A stretch of DNA of 36,809 bases from Hormoscilla sp. GUM202 (GTDB lineage: Bacteria > Cyanobacteriota > Cyanobacteriia > Cyanobacteriales > Desertifilaceae). The notes under the pieces were generated by a model. That model was given only the letters and a program-made list of their open reading frames with translations, searched no databases and was not told where the DNA came from. Location of the stretch: assembly GCA_005518205.2 (NCBI GenBank), contig RFFC02000031.1, positions 1 to 36,809 on the forward strand. Direction: 5' to 3'. Position 1 is the first letter of the stretch, and each line of letters begins with the position of its first letter. This document shows positions 1 to 7,929 of the stretch, piece by piece. Position numbers and translations under genes: made by a program.

Positions 1-991
1 CCAGTCCGATGGCCCGAGTAACTATGCAGTACCGGCAGTACCCATATTCCTTCACCACCAATATCTTGAGCAATTACGATGGCACTCACCCTTTCTACTA
101 TAAAGGGCATCGCTAATCGGTAAACTACCCAACTGACCAACAAACCACCCAAAGCGATAACACTGGCTATCCAAAATCCCACAGGTTCTGAAACTACGCC
201 TTTAGTTACTAAATCCCTTGTCGTTGCTATTAGCGGCGTCACTGGATTCAATCGCACGATCGCCCCAAACATCCCTTCCGATGGTATCGGGTAAATTACT
301 GGTGTTAACAATAACCAAATTCCAACTATAAAAGTCATCCCTTTAGAGACATCCTTGTATAACACTCCTAGAGGCGCTAATATCATACCAAAAAACGTTC
401 CCAGAGCAATAAGGTGTATCAGAGCAACTGGAGCCAAAATGATTGTCCAATGTAATGGCATCCGGAACGCGATGAACAATCCCGCGATCAAAATTAACTT
501 GATGCCAAAATTGAAAAAGACCTGACCTAATTGGGCGAGAATCAGCGCTTCCCGTGGAAAGTTGATTTTTGCTAGCATCCCTTTGGCTTTAGTAACGGCT
601 TCCATTGGCCCTTTTAAAGCTTCTACAAAAGTTTGCCACAGGGTCATGCTGAACATCACATAGGGGGATAGGGTAAATCTGTAGCGCTAATGTTGATTAC
701 TTTAGCATTATTAGCAAGCGTCAGTCCTACTGCTGTCGCAACTGGTGGCACAAACGCCCATAAAATCCCCAAGAAAGATTGGCGGTATTGGGCACTGATA
801 TCTCTGACCAGCAGTCGCCAAGCTAGTCCTCTTGAGGCGAGTAAATCTCTCCACATCTGTTTAAACAGCAGAAGTGGATGCCTGAGCAGACTCTCTGATG
901 TATATATTACCAATTTTTGGCTTCGTTTTTGCATATCTTGCCCATCGCTCCTCAGCGAAGCATAATTTCCCTCAATAGATGCAGTCGTCAA
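1..991 (-). pseudogene. ABC-2 type polysaccharide/LPS exporter permease, frameshifted and cut by window edge
   Basis: Reading leftward from an ATG at 991 (or, more like the family, an ATG at 934 giving MQKRSQKLVIYTSES) the protein is a Wzm/TagG-like ABC-2 permease. It has the typical cytoplasmic lead-in (LLVRDISAQYRQSFLGILWA) before the first membrane helix. The frame closes at 656, just after DLPYPP. The homology resumes at once in the next frame with YVMFSMTLWQTFVEALKGPM and stays open to base 1, with several hydrophobic stretches. The break lies at a run of five G on the plus strand (663-667); six would restore the frame. Such permeases work with an ATPase to export O-antigen or capsule glycans across the inner membrane. 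The C-terminal reading runs past the usual length of about 275 residues without a stop, so the 3' end may also be altered. A sequencing error in the homopolymer is a real alternative to gene death. Confidence 0.75.
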
Positions 992-1042
992 TTTCCCTAT
1001 TCCCGATCGCGGTTTGCTTTTATCTTACTAAAATATCCCGCC

Positions 1043-1600
1043 AGGAAGTAGAATAACTCTCGATAGCGCAGCCGCTGGCAAGCATATTAAAAAGACCGTG
1101 CTGGAATTGGGAGGATCGGATCCATATATAGTATTACTCAGTGCTGACCTGGATGCCGCGATCGCCACGGCTGTAACTGCTAGAATGATTAATAATGGCC
1201 AATCCTGCATTGCTGTTAAGCGCTTTATTCTCGCAGAGGCGATCGCAGATGAATTCCAGCTCCTCGTTTGAGTCTCTCAAGGTGGGAGACCCCATGCAGG
1301 AGTCTACAGAGCATCTACTGGAGAGTAAAGAGAATCACCGGTGGACAGCAGTTGTCCGATCGCCCTGGCAACTTCTATCCCCCTACCATCCTCACGGGGA
1401 TCCCTCCAGGGACACCGGCAGATACAGAAGAGTTTTTGGGACCGGTGGCACTGCTGTTCCGCGTTCCTGATATTGATGCAGCCATTCGCCTGGCCAAGCC
1501 AACTTTGGTTAAGTTGGCGCTCAAGCCCCTCCCAGAAAGAGATCATCTTTTGACATTTCTTAACATAGGCGGGTTTATTTGTGCCTACCTACAAACCCAA
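1043..1600 (+). pseudogene. Aldehyde (succinate-semialdehyde) dehydrogenase remnant
   Basis: Pieces of an NAD(P)-dependent aldehyde dehydrogenase follow one another in different plus-strand frames. From about 1043 comes [16 protein letters not shown], then [20 protein letters not shown] with the catalytic cysteine region (GQSC), then [10 protein letters not shown] second frame from 1267 gives [16 protein letters not shown] third, from about 1345, gives DRPGNFYPPTILTGIPPGTP and EEFLGPVALLFRVPDIDAAI. After 1500 only a weak echo (FG-VGAQA) remains. The order and spacing match the C-terminal two thirds of the family, so one gene decayed in place. The N-terminal third is absent, and at least two frameshifts plus internal deletions rule out a functional enzyme. 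The closest resemblance is to cyanobacterial semialdehyde dehydrogenases; the exact substrate cannot be inferred from fragments. Confidence 0.85.
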
Positions 1601-1680
1601 CTGGTTTTGACCACACCCGAGGTTCTTTGTGGTAAAATTAAAATATCTTCCATAGCTTCAGGCTGAAAAAGGAAAAAAAT

Positions 1681-2577
1681 ATGAAATTTATCAGTCCCAA
1701 GGTCGATTATGCCTTTAAAAAAATCTTTGGTTCTCAACAAAGCCAAGACATCTTAATCAGCTTTCTCAATGCCATTATTTATGGGGGCGAGAAAGTGATT
1801 CAATCTTTAACCATTGTTAACCCCTATAACCCCGGTCAGGTACTCAGCTTAAAAGAGACTTATTTAGATGTCAAAGCTGTTTTAGCTGACGGGTCTCTGG
1901 TGGCGATTGAAATGCAAATCGCGTCCATGGCGGCTTTTAAAAAGCGAGTGGCTTACAACCTGGCAAAAGCCTATACCAACCAGTTAGTCAAAGGAGAAGA
2001 TTACCCTCTGCTCAATCCCGCGATCGCCGTGACGATTACCGATTTTATTCTGTTTAAAAACACTGAAGACGTCATCAACCAATTTGTGTTTCAGGAGACC
2101 AAGAAAAAGTTTAAATTTCTGGATGAGGAATTGCAGTTAATCTTTGTCGAGTTGCCGAAATTCCAGAAAACTCTTTCAGATTTAAAGAGCTTGACAGATA
2201 AGTGGATTTATTTTCTGAAAGAGGCTGCCAGTTTAGATGGGATCCCTGAAAGTTTAAAGGAAGTGTCAGAGATAGAATTTGCTTTAAATCTTGCCAACCA
2301 AGCCAACATGACCTTGGAAGAGTTAGAATTCGTCGATCGCCGAGGGATGATGTTACAAGATGAAAAAGGGCGGATAACTTATGCGGAACAAAAAGGTGAA
2401 CAGAAAGGGGAATCGCGATTAATAATGCGTTTGCTCAAAAAGCGTTTTGGAGAAATTTCCGTCGCCATAACTAGTCAAGTTGAAAACCTATCTTTGGCAG
2501 ATTTGGAAAGTTTAACAGAGGAGGTTTTGGATTTTCAGAGCTTGCAGGACTTAGAAAGTTGGTTAGAGGATCGATAA
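1681..2577 (+). CDS. Rpn-family PD-(D/E)XK nuclease / putative transposase with DUF4351 tail
   Basis: An intact 298-residue protein. Residues 1-230 match the PDDEXK_2 / Rpn (recombination-promoting nuclease) family: it opens MKFISPKVDYAFKKIFGSQQ and carries the nuclease core around residues 55-80 (TYLDVKAVLADGSLVAIEMQ, acidic residues followed by E-x-Q). Residues 240-298 form the DUF4351 tail often fused to these proteins in cyanobacteria (RLLKKRFGEISVAITSQVEN). The start is preceded by an AAAAGGAAA-like ribosome site. Rpn proteins of E. coli are DNA endonucleases that raise RecA-independent recombination; the cyanobacterial paralogues are numerous and poorly characterised, so the cellular role here is unknown. 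It is one of the few accessory genes in this part of the window without a visible lesion. Confidence 0.85.
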   Translation: MKFISPKVDYAFKKIFGSQQSQDILISFLNAIIYGGEKVIQSLTIVNPYNPGQVLSLKETYLDVKAVLADGSLVAIEMQIASMAAFKKRVAYNLAKAYTNQLVKGEDYPLLNPAIAVTITDFILFKNTEDVINQFVFQETKKKFKFLDEELQLIFVELPKFQKTLSDLKSLTDKWIYFLKEAASLDGIPESLKEVSEIEFALNLANQANMTLEELEFVDRRGMMLQDEKGRITYAEQKGEQKGESRLIMRLLKKRFGEISVAITSQVENLSLADLESLTEEVLDFQSLQDLESWLEDR

Positions 2578-2599
2578 ACCCGTAGGCCTTTCCCGCTTT

Positions 2600-2965
2600 T
2601 TTCAGAAAGAAGAGGAAAGGGGGCGATCGCCCTGACAACAATAGTTTCCCAAAACTAAGCCTAAGAATTGCGATCGGGCTCGATGCCCGCTTCTCGCGTA
2701 AAATAACAACTTCCGGTTCATTTCCTTAGTGGTATTCCCTGGAGAAAGAATCTCAAAGACCACCTGGGGTCTGATTCGATTTCCACTGTTTATAAGAACC
2801 TCGATCGCCTTTTTCGACACCAAACACTACCATTATATCCGGGGCTTGGCGCAATTTATTATTCCCTTCCACTGGATACCAAAGCAAATCTCCAGCCACG
2901 AAAACTTTACTGTTTTCGGCAAATAACCAAGCTAAATTGTAATTGTGTGACCATATTTAATTAAC
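2600..2965 (-). pseudogene. Uma2-family (DUF820) restriction-endonuclease-like protein, decayed
   Basis: On the minus strand, starting about 2960 without a start codon, one frame reads HNYNLAWLFAENSKVFVAGD, then LLWYPVEGNNKLRQAPDIMV and VFGVEKGDRGSYKQW. Near 2765 the frame slips by one base and continues as PQVVFEILSPGNTTKEMNRK. A further slip follows, where only a trace of the usual G-I-E-x-x-x-x-x-D-P-x-R-N segment is left (AGIEPDRNS). This is the conserved core of the Uma2 family, a PD-(D/E)XK fold very abundant in cyanobacteria and of unknown function. The N-terminal 40-60 residues and the C-terminal third are missing. Together with the neighbouring aldehyde dehydrogenase wreck it marks this end of the window as a gene graveyard. 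Confidence 0.8.
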
Positions 2966-3046
2966 TCAATGTAGAATCGACTCATAGCACGCCAAAACTA
3001 TTTGTCTAGTATCTCTCCCATGAGAATCGTCGGGAAAATTCAAAAT

Positions 3047-3781
3047 TCAAAATGCTTTTGGAGCATCGCTTTTTTGCCATCCTAAACGGGTTTGCTGTTG
3101 ATAAACTCGCTTTAATGTGTTAACATCTCTAGCAGAAATCTCTGGAGGATAGCGCACCTGAGAAAAATACATGACATCCCTCTGGTCAGGAGAATGTCCC
3201 CATATTCCCAGAGCATGACCCATTTCGTGACGTGCCGTTGCTGTCGTGTACTCAGATGTCTGGTTCGGGCTTAACCAGATAATAAACTTATGTGACAAAA
3301 TCCCGGATGCATTATAATATAGCTCAAAGCGAGTTGACCCAGCCCGCACTCGACCTAACTCTCCGTTAGGGCCCAACTGCAACGGCGGATTTTTGCGCTT
3401 AATGGTTATATCTGCCATTTCTTGCCGTTCTACTACCTTTAAGGGCAAATAAACTTGCCATTGGACTACCCCAAGCCATACCGCCTTTCGCCATTCTTGC
3501 CCGCGACCATCTCCCGATGATGAGTCTAGATAAATTTTAATCGGAAAGGACGACCATACTAGATAACCTACCTCGCTTGGCTGCACTCGCTCAAAATAAT
3601 CGCCACTCTCTTTTTCCGAATGCCATTGGGCCAGACTGGGCGGTAGCGGATGGGCTACAAGGGGTGGTTTTGGTCCTTCTGTCGCCCGGAGACTATTGCA
3701 GAACAGATGCGGACAATGACTGGCGATCGCTAGGATACAAGATGCGATCGCCACTCCTAAAATCAGCCATAACTGCCGCAT
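3047..3781 (-). CDS. Matrixin-type zinc metallopeptidase, exported
   Basis: A 244-residue protein with a hydrophobic N-terminus (residues 4-20, likely signal peptide or membrane anchor). The zinc-binding motif of the metzincin clan, HEMGHALGIWGH, lies at residues 185-196 (three His ligands, catalytic Glu186). A Met-turn candidate, RDVMYFSQ, follows about 12 residues later, as expected for peptidase family M10. The mid-region (about 75-130) resembles the strand-rich matrixin fold. It probably cleaves proteins in the periplasm or outside the cell; the substrate is unknown. Its ATG overlaps the secG stop by one base (TAATG), so translation is probably coupled to secG and the gene is the last of a gpmI-secG-peptidase unit. 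Confidence 0.85.
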   Translation of the reverse strand: MRQLWLILGVAIASCILAIASHCPHLFCNSLRATEGPKPPLVAHPLPPSLAQWHSEKESGDYFERVQPSEVGYLVWSSFPIKIYLDSSSGDGRGQEWRKAVWLGVVQWQVYLPLKVVERQEMADITIKRKNPPLQLGPNGELGRVRAGSTRFELYYNASGILSHKFIIWLSPNQTSEYTTATARHEMGHALGIWGHSPDQRDVMYFSQVRYPPEISARDVNTLKRVYQQQTRLGWQKSDAPKAF

Positions 3782-4011
3782 TAACCTAACCAGTTAGCGC
3801 TCAAAATCACGGTTAAGCCTATAAACATCACCGTCAGGGTCCAGGTAATGCGGTTGAGAGCAGTTTCGGCACCCTTAGTACTGGTAAACAGTTGAGCTTG
3901 TCCGCCAATACCGCCGAGGCCATCTCCTTTAGGGCTATGCAGCAATACTAAGACGATCAAACCCACGGCCGACACGACCCAAATAATTTCTAGGATGTTG
4001 TTAACATTCAT
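3781..4011 (-). CDS. secG: Preprotein translocase subunit SecG
   Basis: A 76-residue protein with two membrane helices (about 8-25 and 54-72) joined by a Gly-rich cytoplasmic loop, HSPKGDGLGGIGGQAQLFTS, the hallmark of SecG. SecG binds SecYE and assists SecA-driven protein export across the plasma and thylakoid membranes. The length is typical. It follows gpmI on the same strand, an arrangement widespread in cyanobacteria, and is separated from it by 89 bases that hold an inverted repeat. Its stop codon overlaps the start of the metallopeptidase gene. Confidence 0.95.
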   Translation of the reverse strand: MNVNNILEIIWVVSAVGLIVLVLLHSPKGDGLGGIGGQAQLFTSTKGAETALNRITWTLTVMFIGLTVILSANWLG

Positions 4012-4044
4012 AGGTTAATCGAAAGAAAATTATACACACGTACT

Positions 4045-4100
4045 GTTGTCAGTTGTCTTAGAGGTGGTCAACCCACAACTGACAACCCACAACTGACAAC
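4045..4100 (-). repeat. Inverted repeat with a 14-bp tandem duplication between gpmI and secG
   Basis: GTTGTCAGTTGT at 4045-4056 is the exact reverse complement of ACAACTGACAAC, which occurs twice (4075-4086 and 4089-4100) within a perfect tandem repeat of CCCACAACTGACAA (4072-4085 and 4086-4099). The transcript can fold into two alternative 12-bp stems, because one left arm can pair with either right arm. It ends at the gpmI stop codon and could attenuate transcription or stabilise the upstream mRNA. No U-run follows, so it is not a canonical terminator. Short repeats of this composition are common as dispersed cyanobacterial repeats. Confidence 0.7.
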
Positions 4101-5699
4101 TTACCGGGACAGTCGCACCGGAGAACGATTCTGTTGCACTTGATAGGCAGGTAATCGCAACATCGATTTACCTGTCATTTCCAAGGGCTGCGGTAGCCTT
4201 AAAATCTCCAGGATCGTCGGCGCGATGTCGGCTAAACGACCATCACTCCTGAGACCGACTTCAGCCCCATGTCCTGGGATTTTTAATCCTTCCCCTTCTA
4301 TCAGGATAAACGGAACTGGGTTGGTTGTGTGAGCTGTCCAGGGGTTGCCCGCAACGTCAAGCATCAGTTCCGCATTGCCGTGGTCTGCTGTAATGATTAC
4401 TGTTCCTCCTACTCGGTTGACTGTTTCCACCAGCTGTCCCAAACATCGATCTACTGTTTGTATGGCTTGGACTGCCGCTGGTTGCATGCCCGTGTGACCT
4501 ACCATGTCCGGGTTGGCGTAGTTGATCGCTATCAGGGAGTATATCTGTTGGGCGATCGCAGCACAGGCTTCATCTGTTACTGCCGCTGCGGACATTTCCG
4601 GCGCTTGGTCGTAGGTTGGCACCATCGGACTCTGGACCAGATAGCGGTCCTCTCCAGGAAGGGGTTCCTCTAAACCGCCATTGAAGAAATAGGTCACGTG
4701 GGCGTACTTTTCCGTTTCTGCAGTTCTAAACTGTCGCAGTCCATGCTGGGCTATCACTTCTCCCAGAATATTACTCAGGTTCTGGGGTTCAAAGGCTACT
4801 AAGACTGGCAAACTCGGATCGTACTGGGTAAAGGTGACAAAGGTCAAAGGCTCGAGAAGCTCTCGTTCAAACCCTGTAAACTCCCGGTCTACAAAGACTT
4901 TGGTCAGCTGTCGGGCCCTGTCTGGGCGGAAGTTAAAGAATACCACCCCGTCTCCGGGTTCCACTGCACCGGGGGCTATCCGCGTCGGCACCACGAACTC
5001 ATCTGTCACTCCCCCATTATAGGAAGCCTGCAATACCTCTACTGCGCTACCATCGCATCCTGGACCATCGGTAGTCATCAGGTCGTAGGCTTTTTGGATC
5101 CGGTCCCAGCGTTTGTCCCGGTCCATTGCATAGTAACGACCGCTGAGGGTGACGATGCGCCCGACTCCGATTTTTTCTATATAGTCTTGAATGCGTCCGA
5201 TCGCCTTCACGCCATCAGTAGGATAAGTATCCCTACCATCGGTGATCGCGTGGATGCAAACCTGGGAAATCTCCTGAGCTGCTGCTATATCCAGCAGTCC
5301 CAATAAATGGTCCAGATGGGAATGTACGCCCCCTTCCGAACACAGCCCTACTAAATGTAGCTTACCGTCGCGGGCGCGAAAGTCACCCCATAGTTTCCCT
5401 AGGGCGAGATTCTCGGCCAGGGAACCATCTTCTACTGCATCTGATATCCGGACTAATTCTTGCTTGACTATCCGCCCTGCGCCGATATTCACGTGACCCA
5501 CTTCCGAGTTTCCCATTTGACCCTCTGGTAGTCCCACATCTTTGCCTGAGGTTCTGATTAAGGTACTCGGATAAGCCGCCCAGAGGCTATCCATTACGGG
5601 AGTTTTCGCGGCGGCAATAGCGTTTCCTTCACTAGCTTCGCGGTAACCCCAGCCATCTAAAATGACTAGCACTACAGGGGATACAGGTGCTTGCGTCAT
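4101..5699 (-). CDS. gpmI: 2,3-bisphosphoglycerate-independent phosphoglycerate mutase
   Basis: A 532-residue cytoplasmic enzyme that interconverts 3- and 2-phosphoglycerate in glycolysis and gluconeogenesis, with two Mn ions in the active site. Visible signatures are the N-terminal metal site VVLVILDGWGYRE (Asp15), the phosphoserine nucleophile in GQMGNSEVGH (Ser65), the substrate loop AITDGRDTYP, and the C-terminal metal site VIITADHGNAE. Length and domain order are standard for the alkaline-phosphatase-superfamily iPGM, and no lesion is seen. It is the first gene of a probable gpmI-secG-metallopeptidase transcription unit; a plausible promoter lies about 40 bases upstream. Confidence 0.97.
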   Translation of the reverse strand: MTQAPVSPVVLVILDGWGYREASEGNAIAAAKTPVMDSLWAAYPSTLIRTSGKDVGLPEGQMGNSEVGHVNIGAGRIVKQELVRISDAVEDGSLAENLALGKLWGDFRARDGKLHLVGLCSEGGVHSHLDHLLGLLDIAAAQEISQVCIHAITDGRDTYPTDGVKAIGRIQDYIEKIGVGRIVTLSGRYYAMDRDKRWDRIQKAYDLMTTDGPGCDGSAVEVLQASYNGGVTDEFVVPTRIAPGAVEPGDGVVFFNFRPDRARQLTKVFVDREFTGFERELLEPLTFVTFTQYDPSLPVLVAFEPQNLSNILGEVIAQHGLRQFRTAETEKYAHVTYFFNGGLEEPLPGEDRYLVQSPMVPTYDQAPEMSAAAVTDEACAAIAQQIYSLIAINYANPDMVGHTGMQPAAVQAIQTVDRCLGQLVETVNRVGGTVIITADHGNAELMLDVAGNPWTAHTTNPVPFILIEGEGLKIPGHGAEVGLRSDGRLADIAPTILEILRLPQPLEMTGKSMLRLPAYQVQQNRSPVRLSR

Positions 5700-5737
5700 A
5701 CTCGTTCACCAAGCTTTACGTCTAATTTCTCCCGCCC

Positions 5738-5765
5738 ATATTACCATTCTGCTTCTGACTTGCAA
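5738..5765 (-). promoter_or_regulatory. Candidate sigma-70-type promoter for gpmI
   Basis: On the minus strand, TTGCAA (5760-5765) and TAATAT (5738-5743) are separated by 16 bases, with the gpmI ATG at 5699. The -10 box differs from TATAAT at one or two positions. This is a motif match only; no mapped start supports it. Confidence 0.45.
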
Positions 5766-5838
5766 TACTTGCTACAATACTCCGGACTTTCTTAGGAGGC
5801 TATGGCCCCGTAGGCAAGCAGGTTCTGGTAGTTCCTTC

Positions 5839-5930
5839 GATGTCTCCTGGTGCTGCCGAAACGTGGGAGCGCGGTTGAGCACTACCCACGTTTCGGCAGC
5901 GCGCTAAAAGTACAACTCCGGGGAGACATC
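5839..5930. repeat. 92-bp two-tier palindrome
   Basis: An outer 9-bp arm, GATGTCTCC (5839-5847), is matched by GGAGACATC (5922-5930). An inner perfect 16-bp arm, GCTGCCGAAACGTGGG (5852-5867), is matched by CCCACGTTTCGGCAGC (5885-5900) around a 17-base loop. It lies between the gpmI promoter region and the 3' end of a group II intron. A second, shorter hairpin at 16133-16191 shares the ATGTCTCC outer arm. It may be a palindromic dispersed element or an intrinsic terminator-like structure; no ORF is present. Confidence 0.75.
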
Positions 5931-5961
5931 TTTGTGAGATTTAATCTTTCGTTGGCTCATA

Positions 5962-7925
5962 TTACACTAAGCCAGTCCGTCACCGGACCGACTCGTCTTC
6001 AGAACCGGACGTGAGACTTTCACCTCATCCGGCTCCTCAGTTTCGTCATCCTTGTCATGGATACGGCCTTTGCTACCATCTCTGGCAGACTTATAGTCGT
6101 GGCAATAATCGTGTAGCAACTGTAGGTTTGCATACCAGTCCTTACCTCCCCTTGAGGTTGGCAGGATATGGTCCACTTCCCATTTGTCACCATCCTTGAA
6201 CGTTAGTCCGCATAGCCTGCACTTGCCATCCTGCCTCTTGAGCAGCTTTATTATTCTTGTGCTTACATCTGGGCTCTTCCGTAATCTTTGGCTCCAATAG
6301 ACTAGGTTACCGTCGAAAGGGCTAGCTGTACCTTTCACCTTTACGTGTCTGACTATCTCAGTTTCGGAGTGTTTGGCCATTGTTATTTCGCCAATTTCTC
6401 TGGACTTGCCGGCAAATACCCAATGGTTCTTACCTTCAGTGGTCCAGTATTTCTTAGCTATCCATTGCCCTGATTTGTTGTGATGCCGTCGTGTTGCCCA
6501 TTGCCAGAGTAATTTCCATAGGTGATTGTCCATGTCGTTGTAAGTTTCCTTACTTACCACTGTCCTGAAATAGTTACTCCATCCCCGTATTACCGGGTTC
6601 AGTTTTGCTATCAACGCTGTTTGTGGTGTACATTTATGGCTTTTAACTATCTGTGATAGCTGTTCTTTATGTTTCCTAATGGATTTGTTACTTGGTTTGA
6701 TTAGGGTCTTGAATCCTAGGGTGGTCCCGTTAGAGTTTTTGCCGCTTCTATGTTTCCCCATTTTGTACTGTCGGATATTGAACCCTAGGAAATCGAATCC
6801 TGGGCTCTCTCCCTCCTGCGTGTGAGATATCCTTGTTTTTTCGGCTTTTAACTCTAGACCTATTCCTTTTAGCCAGTCCTCAACTACTCCTCTTGCTTGT
6901 TCAATCATTGACCGGTCATCATGCATAACCACAAAGTCATCGGCGTATCTGACTATTGTCAGTTTTGCCTTTTCCTTTTTCGTTTGCGCGAGGCTCATTA
7001 CTTCCTTTTCTAGTCCGTGAAGGGCTATATTGGCCAGTAATGGGGATATTACTCCCCCCTGTGGAGTCCCGGTTTCCGTGGTTTGCCATGTTCCCTGGTC
7101 TATCACCCCGGCTTTTAACCATGCCCGTATTTGTCTGCGGATTGGTGATGTTGTATTCAGTTTATCAAGGAGTGCTGAGTGACTGATTCTGTCGAAGCAT
7201 TTCGCAATATCCGCATCTAATACCCATTTGGGTTTCGTCTTGATGCTGTTGAATATCGCTTCTATTGCATCGTGGCATCCTCTCCCCGATCTGAATCCGT
7301 ATGAGTTGGCTTCCATGTACGCCTCCCATTCGGGTTCTAGCGCCTGTTTGACCAACCCTTGTAATGCGCGGTCGTGCATTGTCGGTATCCCTAATGGCCT
7401 CTTTTCGTCCCCTCCTGGTTTTGGTATCCATACTCTTCGTGTGGGTTTTGCCTTAACCTTTTTGGTGACTCTGAGTTGGCTTACCAGTTCCTGACGTTGC
7501 TTTGGGGTTAGAGCTTTCACTCCATCCACACCTGCCGTTTTCTTTCCCTGGTTCTGTTGACTTACCTGCCGTACCGCTATCATCTTTGCGGACCATGACC
7601 TATTCAGTAACCCTTGGAGCTTGCGAACTTTTTGTCTATTGCCTTCCTGTGCCGCTCTGTAAATTCGTTTTTGCAGCTTAAAAACTACTCGCTCTAGCTT
7701 CTGCCAGGGGATAGTCTTCCAGTCATACACTCTTCTATTGATGGTGTTCCGTGACATATTAACTACTACTCACAACTTCACAATTGACGAAACCGTGAGG
7801 GCGTTAGCTTATCCCATCCATTACAGATGGGCGGACCTGCCGTAGAGATATCTCTGCTCCTTGCTCTTGTCCCAGGGGACATCTGGCAGCGTGGGGGGTC
7901 CGGGAGCCTGCCCCCAGCGCAGCGC
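5962..7925 (-). mobile_element. Group II intron, 5'-truncated, encoding a maturase
   Basis: The 3' end is well marked: a canonical 34-nt domain V on the minus strand at 6002-6035 starts with GAGCC and ends with GGTTC, and contains a GAAA tetraloop in GGTGAAAGTC. It is followed by a domain VI-like hairpin ending near 5962. The maturase ORF sits upstream. A complete intron should have several hundred bases of domains I-III 5' of the ORF and start with GTGCG. Only about 170 bases separate the ORF from recognisable htrA sequence at 7930, and no GTGCG start was found. The 5' end is therefore probably truncated, as happens when reverse transcription during retromobility stops early. Exact ends are estimates. 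Confidence 0.75.
5967..7757 (-). CDS. ltrA: Group II intron reverse transcriptase/maturase with HNH endonuclease domain
   Basis: A 596-residue retroelement protein. The N-terminal RT0 region is followed by fingers and palm (residues about 60-330), with the IPKPGGDEKRPLGIPT motif, the palm Asp in DADIAKCFD, TPQGGVISPLLANI, and the catalytic YADD at 271-274. The X/thumb domain (about 350-450) contains LNPVIRGWSNYFR. The C-terminal HNH nuclease (about 515-570) has CRLCG, VDHILP and LQLLHDYCH. It should reverse-transcribe and splice its intron and nick target DNA. The last 22 codons (EPDEVKVSRPVLKTSRSGDG and on) are the translation of intron domains V and VI, so coding and ribozyme sequence overlap. 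The gene itself looks intact, although the intron around it seems 5'-truncated. Confidence 0.93.
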   Translation of the reverse strand: MSRNTINRRVYDWKTIPWQKLERVVFKLQKRIYRAAQEGNRQKVRKLQGLLNRSWSAKMIAVRQVSQQNQGKKTAGVDGVKALTPKQRQELVSQLRVTKKVKAKPTRRVWIPKPGGDEKRPLGIPTMHDRALQGLVKQALEPEWEAYMEANSYGFRSGRGCHDAIEAIFNSIKTKPKWVLDADIAKCFDRISHSALLDKLNTTSPIRRQIRAWLKAGVIDQGTWQTTETGTPQGGVISPLLANIALHGLEKEVMSLAQTKKEKAKLTIVRYADDFVVMHDDRSMIEQARGVVEDWLKGIGLELKAEKTRISHTQEGESPGFDFLGFNIRQYKMGKHRSGKNSNGTTLGFKTLIKPSNKSIRKHKEQLSQIVKSHKCTPQTALIAKLNPVIRGWSNYFRTVVSKETYNDMDNHLWKLLWQWATRRHHNKSGQWIAKKYWTTEGKNHWVFAGKSREIGEITMAKHSETEIVRHVKVKGTASPFDGNLVYWSQRLRKSPDVSTRIIKLLKRQDGKCRLCGLTFKDGDKWEVDHILPTSRGGKDWYANLQLLHDYCHDYKSARDGSKGRIHDKDDETEEPDEVKVSRPVLKTSRSGDGLA

Positions 7926-7929
7926 TTAC

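Noticed and set aside
1681-2577. Rpn-type gene as part of a defence island.
   Set aside because: No restriction-modification or other defence genes lie next to it, and these genes are common stand-alone paralogues in cyanobacteria.
4072-4099. Tandem 14-bp repeats as a possible CRISPR remnant.
   Set aside because: Only two abutting copies with no spacers and no cas genes; better explained as part of an inverted repeat between gpmI and secG.
5967-7757. Reverse transcriptase as a possible defence RT or retron.
   Set aside because: It has the maturase X domain, an HNH domain and an adjoining domain V/VI, which identify a group II intron protein.
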